33,738 bases of DNA. Origin: Geobacteraceae bacterium (GTDB taxonomy: Bacteria > Desulfobacterota > Desulfuromonadia > Geobacterales > DSM-12255). The stretch covers positions 1 through 33,738 of the forward strand of contig JACABD010000012.1 of assembly GCA_013377075.1 (NCBI GenBank), given 5' to 3'. Both the position numbers and the translations under genes were made by a program. The notes below the pieces were generated by a model. The model saw nothing but the letters and a program-made list of their open reading frames with translations, made no database searches and was not told where the DNA came from. Positions 1 through 8,531 of the stretch are shown here, one piece after another; position 1 is the first letter of the stretch; every line of letters begins with the position of its first letter.

Positions 1-40
1 TTTGGGCTATTGCTTTCCAGTCATACTGCTTTTCTGCCAT
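1..40 (-). CDS. Start of a probable DUF485 membrane protein (partial)
   Basis: Only the first 13 codons are in the window, reading MAEKQYDWKAIAQ from an ATG at 40-38. The gene runs leftward out of the window. An AAAGGAG ribosome-binding site lies at 49-55 with good spacing, so the start is credible. The short acidic/aromatic N-terminus with DWKAIAQ resembles the beginning of DUF485 proteins, small two-helix membrane proteins usually encoded just before an acetate/solute:sodium symporter (ActP type). In Geobacter such a pair lies beside an IclR regulator, as here. The identification rests on 13 residues plus context and is therefore tentative. Confidence 0.45.
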   Translation of the reverse strand, partial: MAEKQYDWKAIAQ

Positions 41-160
41 GGTTAGTACTCCTTTCGTTTGGATTTTTGACAGCATTGGTGAGCGGCGTCCCGCCCGCCG
101 TGACGGTGATACTCTTTACGATCCTCCTTTTGTTATTTCGTTAAATTACAACGGCTTTTG

Positions 161-931
161 TTAATACTTCGCATATCCGAATTTCATCGAAAGCATGTCA
201 GCCCCTTCTAAAAGCGAAGGAGCAATCTCATTTTCTATTCTCTCAGCTACTAGCCTGAAAGCGGGACCCAGAAGAGTAATTGCCCCTACAACCTTGCCGG
301 CGTAATCCTTTATTGCAACGGCCACATCGGTTATACCTTCGCCCAACCCATCGTAATCAACTGCCACCTTCTTCTGCCTGATCTCGCCAAGTTCGTGTTC
401 TAGCCTGGCAAGATCCTCCGGAGCCATCTTTCGTCGCCCTTTTTTGAAGAATTTCTCAAGCAGATCAGATGATTCTAGAGCTTTTATGACTTTACCTGGA
501 GCATTGGAGAGACATGGAAATTTCTTGCCGACCAGAGATGCAGTCTTTACGGTATGGGCGCCATCAACCATGTCAAGGAACAGAATCTCTTCGCCAAGAA
601 GGACTGTCAGATAGACAGCCTCTTCGTGCCGTTTTGCCAGCTCTTCCATGACAGGATGAGCATGCTTGATAAGATTTGCACCTTTTATGAACCGCTGGGC
701 AAGTCCAACCGTGTTAAGCCCTATCCTGTAAACGCCGCTATGCTCTTCGCGCTGCACAAGATCCCTGCTCTCAAGTGTTGCAAGAAGACGAAAAGCCTTG
801 TTTCTGCTGATGCCGAGCTTTTCTGCAAGGTGCGGCAGAGTCGCATCAACAGACTCGTCTGCAAGCAGCTCTAAAATATCCAGAGCCTTTTCGACACTTT
901 GCACCGAATAGCTGCTCTTGCTTCTGAACAT
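161..931 (-). CDS. IclR-family transcriptional regulator
   Basis: A 256-residue protein, normal length for IclR regulators. Residues about 8-70 form the winged helix-turn-helix (YSVQSVEKALDILELLADE, then LPHLAEKLGISRNKAFRLLATLE with the recognition helix). Residues about 85-250 form the GAF-like effector domain (AHPVMEELAKRHEEAVYLTV, VDYDGLGEGITDVAVAIKD). It should bind a small organic acid or aromatic ligand and control nearby genes. The gene starts about 120 bases upstream of, and on the same strand as, a probable DUF485/acetate-permease gene, so control of acetate or organic-acid uptake is a reasonable inference. A good promoter lies upstream at 997-1025. The ligand cannot be read from sequence. 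Confidence 0.9.
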   Translation of the reverse strand: MFRSKSSYSVQSVEKALDILELLADESVDATLPHLAEKLGISRNKAFRLLATLESRDLVQREEHSGVYRIGLNTVGLAQRFIKGANLIKHAHPVMEELAKRHEEAVYLTVLLGEEILFLDMVDGAHTVKTASLVGKKFPCLSNAPGKVIKALESSDLLEKFFKKGRRKMAPEDLARLEHELGEIRQKKVAVDYDGLGEGITDVAVAIKDYAGKVVGAITLLGPAFRLVAERIENEIAPSLLEGADMLSMKFGYAKY

Positions 932-1273
932 TGACCGCCCTGTTTACATTAGATTTGAACGACCGTTTTATATATTAGTATTTTTAATTTTGATTTTTTT
1001 TAGCACGTCGTTTTATTCATGTCAACGCAAAATTTTACTTTTTTAAATTACTGTCAGTATTCATCTGTTATTTCGGATATTTACCCACTCTTAGACATAG
1101 CTCAAATCTACACTAAATGCTTCCACAAACAGATTCAAACAAGGGTTTATCAAACTAATTAAAAAGGCATCTATTCAAGCAGCCGGGCACAGATTTTCTT
1201 GCTTTACAGCATAAGGACACCATGATAATATTTTTTGCTTTTGAACCACTCAATATCAATCAGGAGTTGCACG
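932..1273. other. Divergent intergenic region between iclR and yebC
   Basis: This 342-base AT-rich stretch separates two divergent transcription units. No plausible coding frame or RNA gene is seen. It holds a convincing minus-strand promoter for the IclR gene at 997-1025. For the plus strand only weak candidates were found: TTATCA at 1147-1152 with TCTATT at 1170-1175 (17-base spacer), and TTGCTT at 1199-1204 with GATAAT at 1224-1229 (19-base spacer). Either could start the yebC-ruvCAB transcript. No clear IclR operator palindrome was recognised. Confidence 0.5.
997..1025 (-). promoter_or_regulatory. Sigma-70 promoter of the IclR gene
   Basis: Read on the minus strand, a perfect TTGACA (1025-1020) is followed after exactly 17 bases by TAAAAA (1002-997). 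Transcription would begin near 990, giving a leader of about 60 bases before the IclR start at 931. The -35 box is perfect and the -10 box matches 4 of 6. The region is AT-rich, so a chance match is possible. Confidence 0.5.
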
Positions 1274-2017
1274 ATGTCAGGACATAATAAATGGAGCACA
1301 ATCAAACATAAAAAAGGCGCTGCTGATGCAAAACGCGGCAAAGTCTTCACAAAGATTATCAAGGAGATTTCCGTTGCGGCAAAACTCGGCGGCAGTGATC
1401 CAGCAGCCAACCCGAGACTGCGGACTGCCATAGATAAAGCAAAGGGCGAGAACATGCCCAAGGACAACATCGAACGTGCCATCAAAAAGGGTGCCGGTGA
1501 AATGGATGGTGTCAATTACGAAGAGATTGTCTACGAAGGCTACGGCCCTGCCGGAGTGGCTGTTCTTGTTGAGGTTATGACCGATAACCGTAACAGAACC
1601 GTTTCAGATGTACGCAGCATCTTCTCAAAATGCAACGGCAACATGGGTGAAACCGGTTGTGTCTCCTGGATTTTCGATAAGAAGGGGCTGATACTCTTTC
1701 CAAAAAGTATTGATTTCGACAAACTCTTCGAAGCAGCCATCGAAGCCGGTGCAGACGATGTTGCCGAGCAGGATGAACAGTTCGAAGTCACAACTGAACC
1801 GGCCGCTTTCATGGAGGTGCGTGATGCCCTGACAGCCGCCGGTTTCAAGTTCGAGTCGGCAGAGATCACCATGATCCCGCAGACAATGGTGAAGCTTGAA
1901 GGCAAACAGGCAGAGAGCATGCTGAAGATGATGGACAAGCTTGAAGATAACGACGATGTTCAGAATGTCTATGCAAACTTCGACATCTCGATGGAAGAGA
2001 TGGAAAAGATGATGTAG
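1274..2017 (+). CDS. yebC: YebC/PmpR-family DNA-binding / translation factor
   Basis: A 247-residue protein with the family's hallmark N-terminus [20 protein letters not shown], and typical [19 protein letters not shown] and [14 protein letters not shown] segments. The start was set at the ATG at 1274 because it matches the conserved family start and has an AGGAG box 7 bases upstream; an in-frame ATG at 1235 would add 13 non-conserved residues. YebC proteins were first described as DNA-binding regulators, including of ruvC, and some members were later linked to relief of ribosome stalling at proline runs. It heads a run with ruvC, whose ATG follows directly after the yebC stop codon; yebC-ruvCAB is a widely conserved order. 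Confidence 0.96.
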   Translation: MSGHNKWSTIKHKKGAADAKRGKVFTKIIKEISVAAKLGGSDPAANPRLRTAIDKAKGENMPKDNIERAIKKGAGEMDGVNYEEIVYEGYGPAGVAVLVEVMTDNRNRTVSDVRSIFSKCNGNMGETGCVSWIFDKKGLILFPKSIDFDKLFEAAIEAGADDVAEQDEQFEVTTEPAAFMEVRDALTAAGFKFESAEITMIPQTMVKLEGKQAESMLKMMDKLEDNDDVQNVYANFDISMEEMEKMM

Positions 2018-2539
2018 ATGATTATTCTGGGGATTGATCCTGGTTCACGTATAACCGGCTACGGAATAATCCGCAAACAAGGCAACCGCCTGCTGCATAT
2101 AGACAATGGCGCCATATTTACCGAAAACGCCGTTGATTTTCCCGGCAGATTGAAGCGGATTTTTGATGGTCTTACCGAGGTTATCGAAAAGTACCCCCCT
2201 GACGCAGTAGCCATCGAGGATATGTTCTTTGCCAACAACGCCCAGAGTGCCCTCAAACTTGGCCAGGCCCGTGGAGCAGCCATTGTAGCCGGTGTCAATG
2301 CCGGCCTGCCGGTATTTGAATATACTGCTCTCCAGGTGAAGCAATCTGTTGTCGGCCATGGCAAGGCTGCCAAAGAGCAGGTTCAGCAGATGGTGAAGGT
2401 TCTCCTTGGCCTGCCGGAAATCGCCCAGGCAGATGCTTCCGATGCACTGGCAGTTGCTATCTGCCACGCGAACTCATCGCTGCTAAAAAGCCTGACCGCA
2501 AATCTTTCCCATTTCAGAAAACCGGGAACGCTCCGATGA
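2018..2539 (+). CDS. ruvC: Crossover junction endodeoxyribonuclease RuvC
   Basis: A 173-residue RNase H-fold nuclease that resolves Holliday junctions by paired symmetric nicks as a dimer with RuvAB. The acidic active site is visible: Asp7 in [16 protein letters not shown], Glu67 in AIEDMFF, and Asp139/Asp142 near [13 protein letters not shown]. Its length is normal. The ATG follows the yebC stop directly, and its own stop overlaps the ruvA start by four bases (ATGA), so the genes are translationally coupled. Assignment is secure. Confidence 0.97.
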   Translation: MIILGIDPGSRITGYGIIRKQGNRLLHIDNGAIFTENAVDFPGRLKRIFDGLTEVIEKYPPDAVAIEDMFFANNAQSALKLGQARGAAIVAGVNAGLPVFEYTALQVKQSVVGHGKAAKEQVQQMVKVLLGLPEIAQADASDALAVAICHANSSLLKSLTANLSHFRKPGTLR

Positions 2540-3138
2540 TTGCACTTCTAACCGGGAAGATCGCCGGCAAAACACCTGACTCTGTCATTCTCGATGTAAA
2601 CGGTGTCGGCTACCGCGTGCAGATACCGTTCTCCACCTTTTTTGCTCTCCCTGAAGAAGGTGGAACCATAACGCTCAACATCCACACCCATGTAAAAGAG
2701 GATGCAATAAATCTTTTCGGTTTTCTCACCCCTAAGGAGAAGCAGTTCTTTCAGCTCCTCATTCTGGTCTCCGGTGTCGGCCCAAAGCTTGCCAGAGACA
2801 TCCTCTCCAACATTCAACCTGACGACCTAGCCTCGGCACTATGCAGAGGTGATATTGTCAGGCTTTCAGCCATACCCGGAATCGGCAAAAAAACATCGGA
2901 GCGGCTTGTACTCGAACTCAAAGACAAGGTTGTCAAGCTCGGCCTGATGCCTGAGCCCGGCAAAGGGGCACCTCTGTCAACGGTTGATGCATCTGTCCGT
3001 GATGATGTGGCTTCAGCCCTTATCAACCTGGGATACAAAGAGGCAATTGTCTCCAAAGTTCTTGCTGAAATGGGGAGCGATGGCGATGCGCCGATGGAAA
3101 CAGTTCTCAAGCTCGCCCTGAAAAGGCTGATGAAGTAG
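2536..3138 (+). CDS. ruvA: Holliday junction DNA helicase RuvA
   Basis: A 200-residue protein that forms the tetramer recognising four-way junctions and loading RuvB. Seen in order: the N-terminal OB domain ([28 protein letters not shown]), the double helix-hairpin-helix domain ([40 protein letters not shown]), and after a flexible linker near 145-155 the C-terminal domain III that contacts RuvB ([19 protein letters not shown]). Length and domain order are standard. The start overlaps the ruvC stop (ATGA). Confidence 0.97.
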   Translation: MIALLTGKIAGKTPDSVILDVNGVGYRVQIPFSTFFALPEEGGTITLNIHTHVKEDAINLFGFLTPKEKQFFQLLILVSGVGPKLARDILSNIQPDDLASALCRGDIVRLSAIPGIGKKTSERLVLELKDKVVKLGLMPEPGKGAPLSTVDASVRDDVASALINLGYKEAIVSKVLAEMGSDGDAPMETVLKLALKRLMK

Positions 3139-3139
3139 C

Positions 3140-4156
3140 ATGACACGGGTAATCGAGCCAATGGCTACTGATGAAGAGCTCTATATGGAGAGCAGCCTGC
3201 GTCCCCGCACTCTGGAAGAGTACGTTGGTCAGGAAAAGGCAAAGGGGAACCTGCGGATCTTCATAGATGCCGCTAAGCAGCGCAGCGAGGCTCTCGACCA
3301 CGTTCTTCTCTACGGCCCGCCCGGGCTTGGCAAGACCACCCTGGCAAACATCATTGCCTGTGAGATGGGGGTCAACATCAAGTCCACCTCGGGGCCGGTT
3401 ATCGAGCGCCCCGGCGATCTGGCAGCAATCCTCACCAACCTTGAAGCCAACGATGTCCTCTTTATCGATGAGATCCACCGCCTCTCCCACACAGTTGAAG
3501 AGATTCTCTACCCGGCTATGGAGGATTTCCAGCTCGACATCATCATCGGTCAGGGGCCCAGCGCCAGAACTATCAAGCTAGACCTCCCCAAATTCACTCT
3601 GGTCGGGGCAACCACCCGGGCAGGACTCCTGTCATCCCCTTTGCGCGACCGTTTCGGCGTTATCTCCAGGCTCGAATTCTACACCGATAATGAGCTTGCC
3701 TTTATAGTCCGCCGCTCAGCCCGTATCCTCAATATCGGCATTGTCGAAGAGGCTTCACTGGAACTGGCCCGCAGAAGCCGGGGCACCCCCAGAATTGCCA
3801 ACCGCCTGCTGCGTCGTGTGCGCGACTTTGCCCAGATTCTTGGCGACGGCACCATCACAATGAAGATAGTCAAGGAATCGCTCAAGCTTCTTGAAGTTGA
3901 TGAAATGGGTTTCGACAACATGGATCGCACCGTCCTGCTCACCATCATCGACAAGTTTGGCGGCGGCCCAGTCGGTCTGGACACCCTGGCAGCGGCTATC
4001 TGTGAGGAGAGCGACACCATTGAGGATGTAATAGAACCGTTTCTTATCCAGCAGGGTTTTTTAAACCGTACCCCGCGAGGCCGTGTGGCAACCCGCGCCG
4101 CCTATCTCCACTTTGGACGAATTGCCCCTGAAACTCCGCAAGGAGCACTCTTCTAG
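3140..4156 (+). CDS. ruvB: Holliday junction branch migration ATPase RuvB
   Basis: A 338-residue AAA+ motor that pumps DNA through the RuvA-junction complex. Conserved pieces: [20 protein letters not shown] near the N-terminus, Walker [14 protein letters not shown], Walker [30 protein letters not shown] with the sensor 1 and arginine-finger region, and the C-terminal winged helix ([22 protein letters not shown]). Length is normal. Its ATG lies one base after the ruvA stop, and the hda start lies two bases after its own stop, so the block is clearly co-transcribed. Confidence 0.97.
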   Translation: MTRVIEPMATDEELYMESSLRPRTLEEYVGQEKAKGNLRIFIDAAKQRSEALDHVLLYGPPGLGKTTLANIIACEMGVNIKSTSGPVIERPGDLAAILTNLEANDVLFIDEIHRLSHTVEEILYPAMEDFQLDIIIGQGPSARTIKLDLPKFTLVGATTRAGLLSSPLRDRFGVISRLEFYTDNELAFIVRRSARILNIGIVEEASLELARRSRGTPRIANRLLRRVRDFAQILGDGTITMKIVKESLKLLEVDEMGFDNMDRTVLLTIIDKFGGGPVGLDTLAAAICEESDTIEDVIEPFLIQQGFLNRTPRGRVATRAAYLHFGRIAPETPQGALF

Positions 4157-4158
4157 CG

Positions 4159-4848
4159 ATGCAGCTCTTCTTCGATTTTCCGGTAAACCCTGACTACAGC
4201 TTCAAAAGTTTTGTCGCCTGTAGCGGCAATCAAACCGCCCTCAAGTTTGTGCAGCGGGTCATTTCGGGCGAAGAGAGCCTGCTCTACCTCCACGGTGACA
4301 GCGGATCTGGCAAAACCCACCTTCTGCATGCCGCAGCAAAAGAACTTGCAACCAGAGGCTCAGTTCCAGTAATACCGGTTGAACTTGTTACCCATGACAA
4401 CCTTGAAGAGATCACAACATCGGCAGCAACCAGCCAGGGACTGCTGCTCGACAACCTGCACCTGCTGGCCGACTCCCCTCTTCTGCGCACCGCCTTCTGG
4501 CAGCTCTTTAACGACTTCTACGAAAGCGGCCGCAAGATCATTGCCACGGCAACTCTGCCGCCAAAAGAGCTTGATTCCCTTGACGATCACCTGAAATCCC
4601 GCTTCATGTGGGGCCTTGTAGCAAAGCTGGACATTTCCGATGACACCTCAAGAAGAATGATCATGAAAAAACTCGCCGATGACCGCCAGCTCATCATTCC
4701 TGACGATGTAATCGACTACCTCCTCATCCGCCTGCCACGAGACATTCCATCCCTGGCAAATGCAGTTGAACGGCTGAAGCAGGAGTCATTTGCCACCCAG
4801 AGGAAGATCTCCCTGAAACTGACTAAAGCGACGCTGCCCGGCCTGTAG
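4159..4848 (+). CDS. hda: Hda-like DnaA regulator (AAA+ domain, no DnaA domain IV)
   Basis: A 229-residue DnaA-type AAA+ protein without the DNA-binding domain IV of DnaA. It begins MQLFFDF, matching the QL(S/D)LF beta-clamp-binding motif that Hda carries at its extreme N-terminus. Walker A is complete (GDSGSGKTH, residues 46-54). The Walker B position reads LLLDNLHLL, with Asn99 where DnaA has an acidic residue. A box VII arginine finger is visible (SRFMWGL, about 147-153). The C-terminal part (ESFATQRKISLKLTK) resembles the end of E. coli Hda as recalled. Hda with the sliding clamp stimulates ATP hydrolysis by DnaA and so prevents re-initiation. Placement after ruvB is notable. That this protein performs the same task here is inference. 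Confidence 0.85.
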   Translation: MQLFFDFPVNPDYSFKSFVACSGNQTALKFVQRVISGEESLLYLHGDSGSGKTHLLHAAAKELATRGSVPVIPVELVTHDNLEEITTSAATSQGLLLDNLHLLADSPLLRTAFWQLFNDFYESGRKIIATATLPPKELDSLDDHLKSRFMWGLVAKLDISDDTSRRMIMKKLADDRQLIIPDDVIDYLLIRLPRDIPSLANAVERLKQESFATQRKISLKLTKATLPGL

Positions 4849-4868
4849 ATCTATTCGGCGCTTTTCGC

Positions 4869-4896
4869 TTGACACAAATAACGCCCGCCATTAAGT
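4869..4896 (+). promoter_or_regulatory. Possible promoter for the dockerin-like gene
   Basis: A perfect TTGACA at 4869-4874 sits upstream of the small gene starting at 4964. The best -10 is poor (TTAAGT at 4891-4896, 16-base spacer). The rest of the 115-base gap between hda and this gene shows no other structure, so this is only the best candidate. Confidence 0.3.
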
Positions 4897-4963
4897 CAGC
4901 ACATTTCAATTCAATAAAACTAAGAGTTAACAATATCAACAAAATGATACTCAAGGAGTTATC

Positions 4964-5257
4964 ATGAAAAGGCGAACCTGTTTCCATACTCTTGTTGTTG
5001 TCACCTTAATACTAACTTTTGCTACGAGTAGTCTGGCTTTTGAAAGTGGATATATTGATGGCGACGGTATTGTCAGGCTAGCCGATGCACTACTAGCCTT
5101 GCGTCACGTTGCTGGAACCGAACGTCTGGATTTTTTCGAAGTTTTCAACTGTGATGTGGCTGGCGGTGGAGGGCCTTTACCCTCGAAAGATGGAGTATGC
5201 GACATATTTGACGCATTGATAATTCTGGCCAAGGCGCAGGGACAGATAACTTTTTAG
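4964..5257 (+). CDS. Small secreted dockerin-like (EF-hand-like) protein
   Basis: A 97-residue protein with an AAGGAG box before the ATG. Residues 1-25 form a Sec signal peptide (basic MKRR, hydrophobic core, cleavage probably after SLA). What remains is essentially two dockerin-like calcium-loop-plus-helix repeats: GDGIVRLADALLALRHVAG at about residues 33-51, and a second one (CDV, a glycine-rich insert, DGVCDIFDALIILAKAQG) at about 63-93. Two cysteines flank the second loop and could form a disulfide. Dockerin I repeats bind calcium and normally dock enzymes to cohesins. No enzyme domain and no cohesin gene are present here, so the partner is unknown. The gene converges on the cation-efflux gene with a 19-base gap and no terminator seen. 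Confidence 0.75.
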   Translation: MKRRTCFHTLVVVTLILTFATSSLAFESGYIDGDGIVRLADALLALRHVAGTERLDFFEVFNCDVAGGGGPLPSKDGVCDIFDALIILAKAQGQITF

Positions 5258-5276
5258 TCCTTAAACAAACGCCTAT

Positions 5277-6176
5277 CTACAGCCGTATCAGATCCTCATG
5301 GGCCTCTTCATGGGGATTTATATGGATCATCACATCCCCCACATTTACATACTGTTCGAAAATCACCTTTTTAACCGCCGTAGCGATGGCGTGAGACTGC
5401 TTCACGGTCATATCCGGATCCATGTCCAGCTTCAGATCAATTATCACATACTGGCCTGAACGACGGCCCTTGATCTCATGGACATGCTCGACACCTTCTA
5501 CCACTTCAGCTAACTCCGTTATGGCTGCAAGCAGTTCCTCCTCGGGCTGGCCGTCCATAAGGTCATGAGCAGCTGCCCTGAAGGTCTCCCAACCGATATG
5601 GAAAATAAAGAACGAGGTGAGTCCGGCAGCAATCGGATCGAGTATTTTAAAGCCGAAAAAAGCTCCAGCAACGCCAATCAAGGTGGCAATCGAGGTGATT
5701 GCATCCTTGCGATGATCCTTGGCGATGGCAAGCAGCGCGGGGCTTTGCAGAGAGCTGCCGGTCTTCATGGAGAAACAGTAAAGCCACTCCTTAATAATAA
5801 TAGTCAGAAAAGCTGCGATAACAGCAATGAACTGCGGAGCTTGATAGTTTGCAGCAATGATTGAGGTTATTGAGTTATAAAGAATCCAGCCACCTGTGCC
5901 AAAGATGATCAGCGAAACCATTATGGCCGAAAGACTCTCAGCACGACCATGCCCGTAGGGGTGGGTGGCGTCAAAGGGCTTGCGACCAATCTTCAGCGCA
6001 ATCATGGTTGTTAGGATGGCAATAAAATCGCAGGCACTTTCCATGCCGTCGGCAAAGACTGCCTCTGAACTCCCGAAATAACCGGCCAGAAGCTTCATAA
6101 CCATCAGGAATGCATTGACCCAGAAGCCGATACTGATAATCCGGTCTGCTCTGCCAAAGCGCTCGTTACGCTCCAT
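5277..6176 (-). CDS. Cation diffusion facilitator (CDF) transporter
   Basis: A 299-residue inner-membrane divalent metal/proton antiporter of the CDF family. It has the expected hydrophobic segments between about residues 12 and 185, the DGMESACD metal-site motif in TM2 (family pattern D-x-x-x-S-x-x-D), the HPYGHGRAES loop, and a C-terminal cytosolic metal-sensing domain (VEGVEHVHEIKGRRSGQYVI to VMIHINPH). Length is typical of FieF/MamM-like members. Zinc, iron, manganese or cobalt cannot be told apart reliably. The ATG lies inside the end of recJ (11-base overlap), so it is probably translated from the recJ transcript. Confidence 0.92.
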   Translation of the reverse strand: MERNERFGRADRIISIGFWVNAFLMVMKLLAGYFGSSEAVFADGMESACDFIAILTTMIALKIGRKPFDATHPYGHGRAESLSAIMVSLIIFGTGGWILYNSITSIIAANYQAPQFIAVIAAFLTIIIKEWLYCFSMKTGSSLQSPALLAIAKDHRKDAITSIATLIGVAGAFFGFKILDPIAAGLTSFFIFHIGWETFRAAAHDLMDGQPEEELLAAITELAEVVEGVEHVHEIKGRRSGQYVIIDLKLDMDPDMTVKQSHAIATAVKKVIFEQYVNVGDVMIHINPHEEAHEDLIRL

Positions 6177-7872
6177 CTGACGACCTTATATCCTTTAGTT
6201 TAAGCTGCATGGTTACTCTACCGTTCCATTCATTCCGGTCAACCGTAAAGAGGATATCTACCATATTACCGCTGATATTGACTTTTGCCATATTAAAGCC
6301 TATCGCATCAAGAACCTTGCCGTCCTTTTTGAGCCGGAGTTTAAGATGTGCATCTTTCAAGACCCTTGAATCTGCAATTTCCAGACCTCTCACCAGGAAA
6401 ACCGGCTCAGGATTACCCATACCGAACGGCCTGAGCTGATTTATCTCTTCCAGCAAGGATTCGTCAATCCCGGCGACTGATATTTCTGCATCTACATTTA
6501 TCTGCGGGACGAGATCCTCTTCGCTGAGCATGGCAGCAGCATAGCTGTCGAAGTCGCCATAAAAAAGGTTCAATTTATCCTCGGAAATTGTCAGCCCGGC
6601 AGCCTGCTGATGGCCGCCAAAATTGAGGAGATGCTCAGAGGATGCGGCAAGCGCCTTATAGAGATGAAAAACCGGGATACTTCGACCAGACCCCTTCCCT
6701 ATGCCATTCTGGAGCGCAATGAGTACAGTCGGTCTAAAGTAGCGCTCGACAACCCTTGAGGCGACAATGCCGATAACACCGGGGTGCCAGCTATCAGATG
6801 CCATAACAATGGCTGTCCGCCCGTTGAGCGTCGAATCACTTTGCAGCCGCTCAAGGGCATCGGCCAGAATCTCCTTTTCAATCTGCTGTCTCTCACTGTT
6901 TGCTGAGTCGAGCTCATCAGCAAGAGCGTCTGCTGTCTCAATCTCTGAGGTGAGGAGCAGTTCAACCCCTCTTTTAGCGTCATCGAGGCGACCGGAGGCA
7001 TTAAGCCTTGGCGCCAGCCTGAATCCGACGTCACCTGCCGTCACATCCCCGTTTACAGACGAAACTGCTTTAAGGGCATTTATACCGATCCGACGCCGGG
7101 CAGAGAGTTCTTTCAGACCAAAAGCCGCAATAACCCGGTTCTCGCCGACAAGGGGGACAAGATCGGCAATAGTGCCAAGGGCGGCAAGATCCAGATACTC
7201 CCTCAGGTTTGGTTCAGCAATCGAATCAAAATAACCTTCCGCTCGCATCCTGCTACGAATGGCCATTGCCAGCTTGAAGGCCAGGCCCACCCCGGCAAGC
7301 TTGTTAAATGGTGCAGCGCAGCCGGGCTGAAGCGGGTTGATGACCGCAAGGGCTGAGGGGAGGAGTTCACCGGGGGTGTGGTGATCGGTAATGATAAGGT
7401 CGATGCCTCGATCCAGGCAGTAAGCAGCCTCATTGACCGATGTTATCCCGCAGTCAACGGTTATCAGCACCTTTGCGCCAAGACGCACTGCTTCGTCCAC
7501 ACCATCAGTCGATAGACCATAGCCGTCCTCAAGCCTCTTAGGTATGACATAGCAGACAGGAATGGCAACGGCCCTGAAGAACGCCGTCAACAGGGCAACC
7601 GCAGAGACGCCGTCAACATCGTAATCGCCGTGAATGCAGACAATTTCCCCGGTTCTCTTTGCTGCTATCAGCCTGTCAACTGCTTCTGTAACCCCTTTCA
7701 TAAGAAACGGGTCAGAGAGATCGGCAAGAGACGGGTTTAAAAATGAACGGATATCATCAGGCGAGGTTATCCCACGGTTTTCAAGAACTTTAGCGAGAAT
7801 CGATCCGGTTACAGTGGTGTTCTGTGCGACCTCAGATTTCAAGCGCCATCTGCGCTCTTTTGGCATGTCCAC
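6166..7872 (-). CDS. recJ: Single-stranded-DNA-specific exonuclease RecJ
   Basis: A 568-residue 5'-3' ssDNA exonuclease used in recombination and mismatch repair. It shows the DHH phosphoesterase motifs HGDYDVDGVSAV (Asp83, 85, 87), ITVDCGI and TDHHTPG (about 163-165), the loop ASGRLDDAKRG, and the DHHA1 part with SWHPGVIGIVASR and FGGHQQAAGLTI, followed by the C-terminal OB-fold region. I place the start at GTG 7872 because an AGGAG box (7885-7881) lies 8 bases upstream; the ATG two codons later has a 14-base spacer. A longer in-frame reading from 7971 is unlikely because it would cross the terminator at 7889-7917. The terminator's T-tract runs straight into the recJ RBS, so transcription probably enters by read-through. 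Confidence 0.95.
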   Translation of the reverse strand: MDMPKERRWRLKSEVAQNTTVTGSILAKVLENRGITSPDDIRSFLNPSLADLSDPFLMKGVTEAVDRLIAAKRTGEIVCIHGDYDVDGVSAVALLTAFFRAVAIPVCYVIPKRLEDGYGLSTDGVDEAVRLGAKVLITVDCGITSVNEAAYCLDRGIDLIITDHHTPGELLPSALAVINPLQPGCAAPFNKLAGVGLAFKLAMAIRSRMRAEGYFDSIAEPNLREYLDLAALGTIADLVPLVGENRVIAAFGLKELSARRRIGINALKAVSSVNGDVTAGDVGFRLAPRLNASGRLDDAKRGVELLLTSEIETADALADELDSANSERQQIEKEILADALERLQSDSTLNGRTAIVMASDSWHPGVIGIVASRVVERYFRPTVLIALQNGIGKGSGRSIPVFHLYKALAASSEHLLNFGGHQQAAGLTISEDKLNLFYGDFDSYAAAMLSEEDLVPQINVDAEISVAGIDESLLEEINQLRPFGMGNPEPVFLVRGLEIADSRVLKDAHLKLRLKKDGKVLDAIGFNMAKVNISGNMVDILFTVDRNEWNGRVTMQLKLKDIRSSDGA

Positions 7873-7888
7873 GAAAAGCGCTCCTAAA

Positions 7889-7917
7889 AAAAATCCCCGC
7901 TGTGAACGGGGATTTTT
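7889..7917 (-). terminator. Strong intrinsic terminator between the TPR gene and recJ
   Basis: A perfect stem pairs AAATCCCCG (7891-7899) with CGGGGATTT (7907-7915) across a 7-base loop, extended by flanking A/T pairs. On the minus strand it is followed by an uninterrupted run of eight T. It lies 4 bases after the TPR gene's stop. The A/T flanks would also let it work on the plus strand. Its T-tract abuts the recJ AGGAG box. Confidence 0.9.
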
Positions 7918-7921
7918 AATA

Positions 7922-8518
7922 CTATTTCCAGCCGCCGGATTTTGGCGGTCCGCCACCGGCTTTAAGTTCATCTACCATGGCCTTTACCTGTTGCCCTTGG
8001 GGACTCATCCCGTCGATAGCAAGATAACGTGTCCATGCGCTTATAGCCTTATCGTTCTGCTTAAGATCATTTGCGTAGACTACACCAAGATTGAATAGGG
8101 ACTGCGCATGTTTGGGGTCAATGCTGCTGGCTTTTTCAAAGTTTGCAACAGCCTTGTCAAACAGCCCCATCTTGCGGTACATGACACCCTGGTCGGTGAG
8201 GACATTAGGTGTGTTCTGGTGCTTTGAATCTATTTCAAGTGCCTTTCCATAGGCATTTACAGCCTTTTGCGGTTGTTCTGTATCAAAATAATCGTTAGCG
8301 AGCTGAACCCATACCTGATAGTTCTTAGGATCCTGGGCAACAATCTTCTCAGCCTCTGTAATCCGCTGAGTGTAATCTGTCGGGGAGCCGCTTCCCATGG
8401 GAACTGACTGGGGAGCAGAAGGCCCTTTATTCTTGTTAGTTATGCTGAAGATCAGAAAACCGCCAAGCAGTCCAACCAGAAGAGCTACTATTATGAAAAC
8501 CATATTTTCCTGCTTCAC
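7922..8518 (-). CDS. Membrane-anchored TPR protein
   Basis: A 198-residue protein with one N-terminal transmembrane helix (about residues 6-26, VFIIVALLVGLLGGFLIFSI) and then a periplasmic or cytoplasmic tail with about three tetratricopeptide repeats (NYQVWVQLANDYFDTEQPQK, GVMYRKMGLFDKAVANFEKA, SLFNLGVVYANDLKQNDKAI). The end is glycine/lysine-rich. The start is GTG 8518 because AAGGAGG lies 8 bases upstream; an in-frame ATG at 8554 would lie inside secF without a good RBS. TPRs mediate protein contacts. It follows secF directly, with its RBS overlapping the secF stop, so a role around the Sec translocon or envelope assembly is possible but unproven. A strong terminator follows. Confidence 0.85.
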   Translation of the reverse strand: MKQENMVFIIVALLVGLLGGFLIFSITNKNKGPSAPQSVPMGSGSPTDYTQRITEAEKIVAQDPKNYQVWVQLANDYFDTEQPQKAVNAYGKALEIDSKHQNTPNVLTDQGVMYRKMGLFDKAVANFEKASSIDPKHAQSLFNLGVVYANDLKQNDKAISAWTRYLAIDGMSPQGQQVKAMVDELKAGGGPPKSGGWK

Positions 8519-8531
8519 CGGTAAATCCTCC

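Noticed and set aside
1235-1273. N-terminal extension of YebC from an upstream ATG
   Set aside because: The 13 extra residues are not family-like, and the AGGAG box fits the ATG at 1274.
7873-7971. Longer RecJ reading frame upstream of GTG 7872
   Set aside because: It reads through the strong terminator hairpin and has no RBS.
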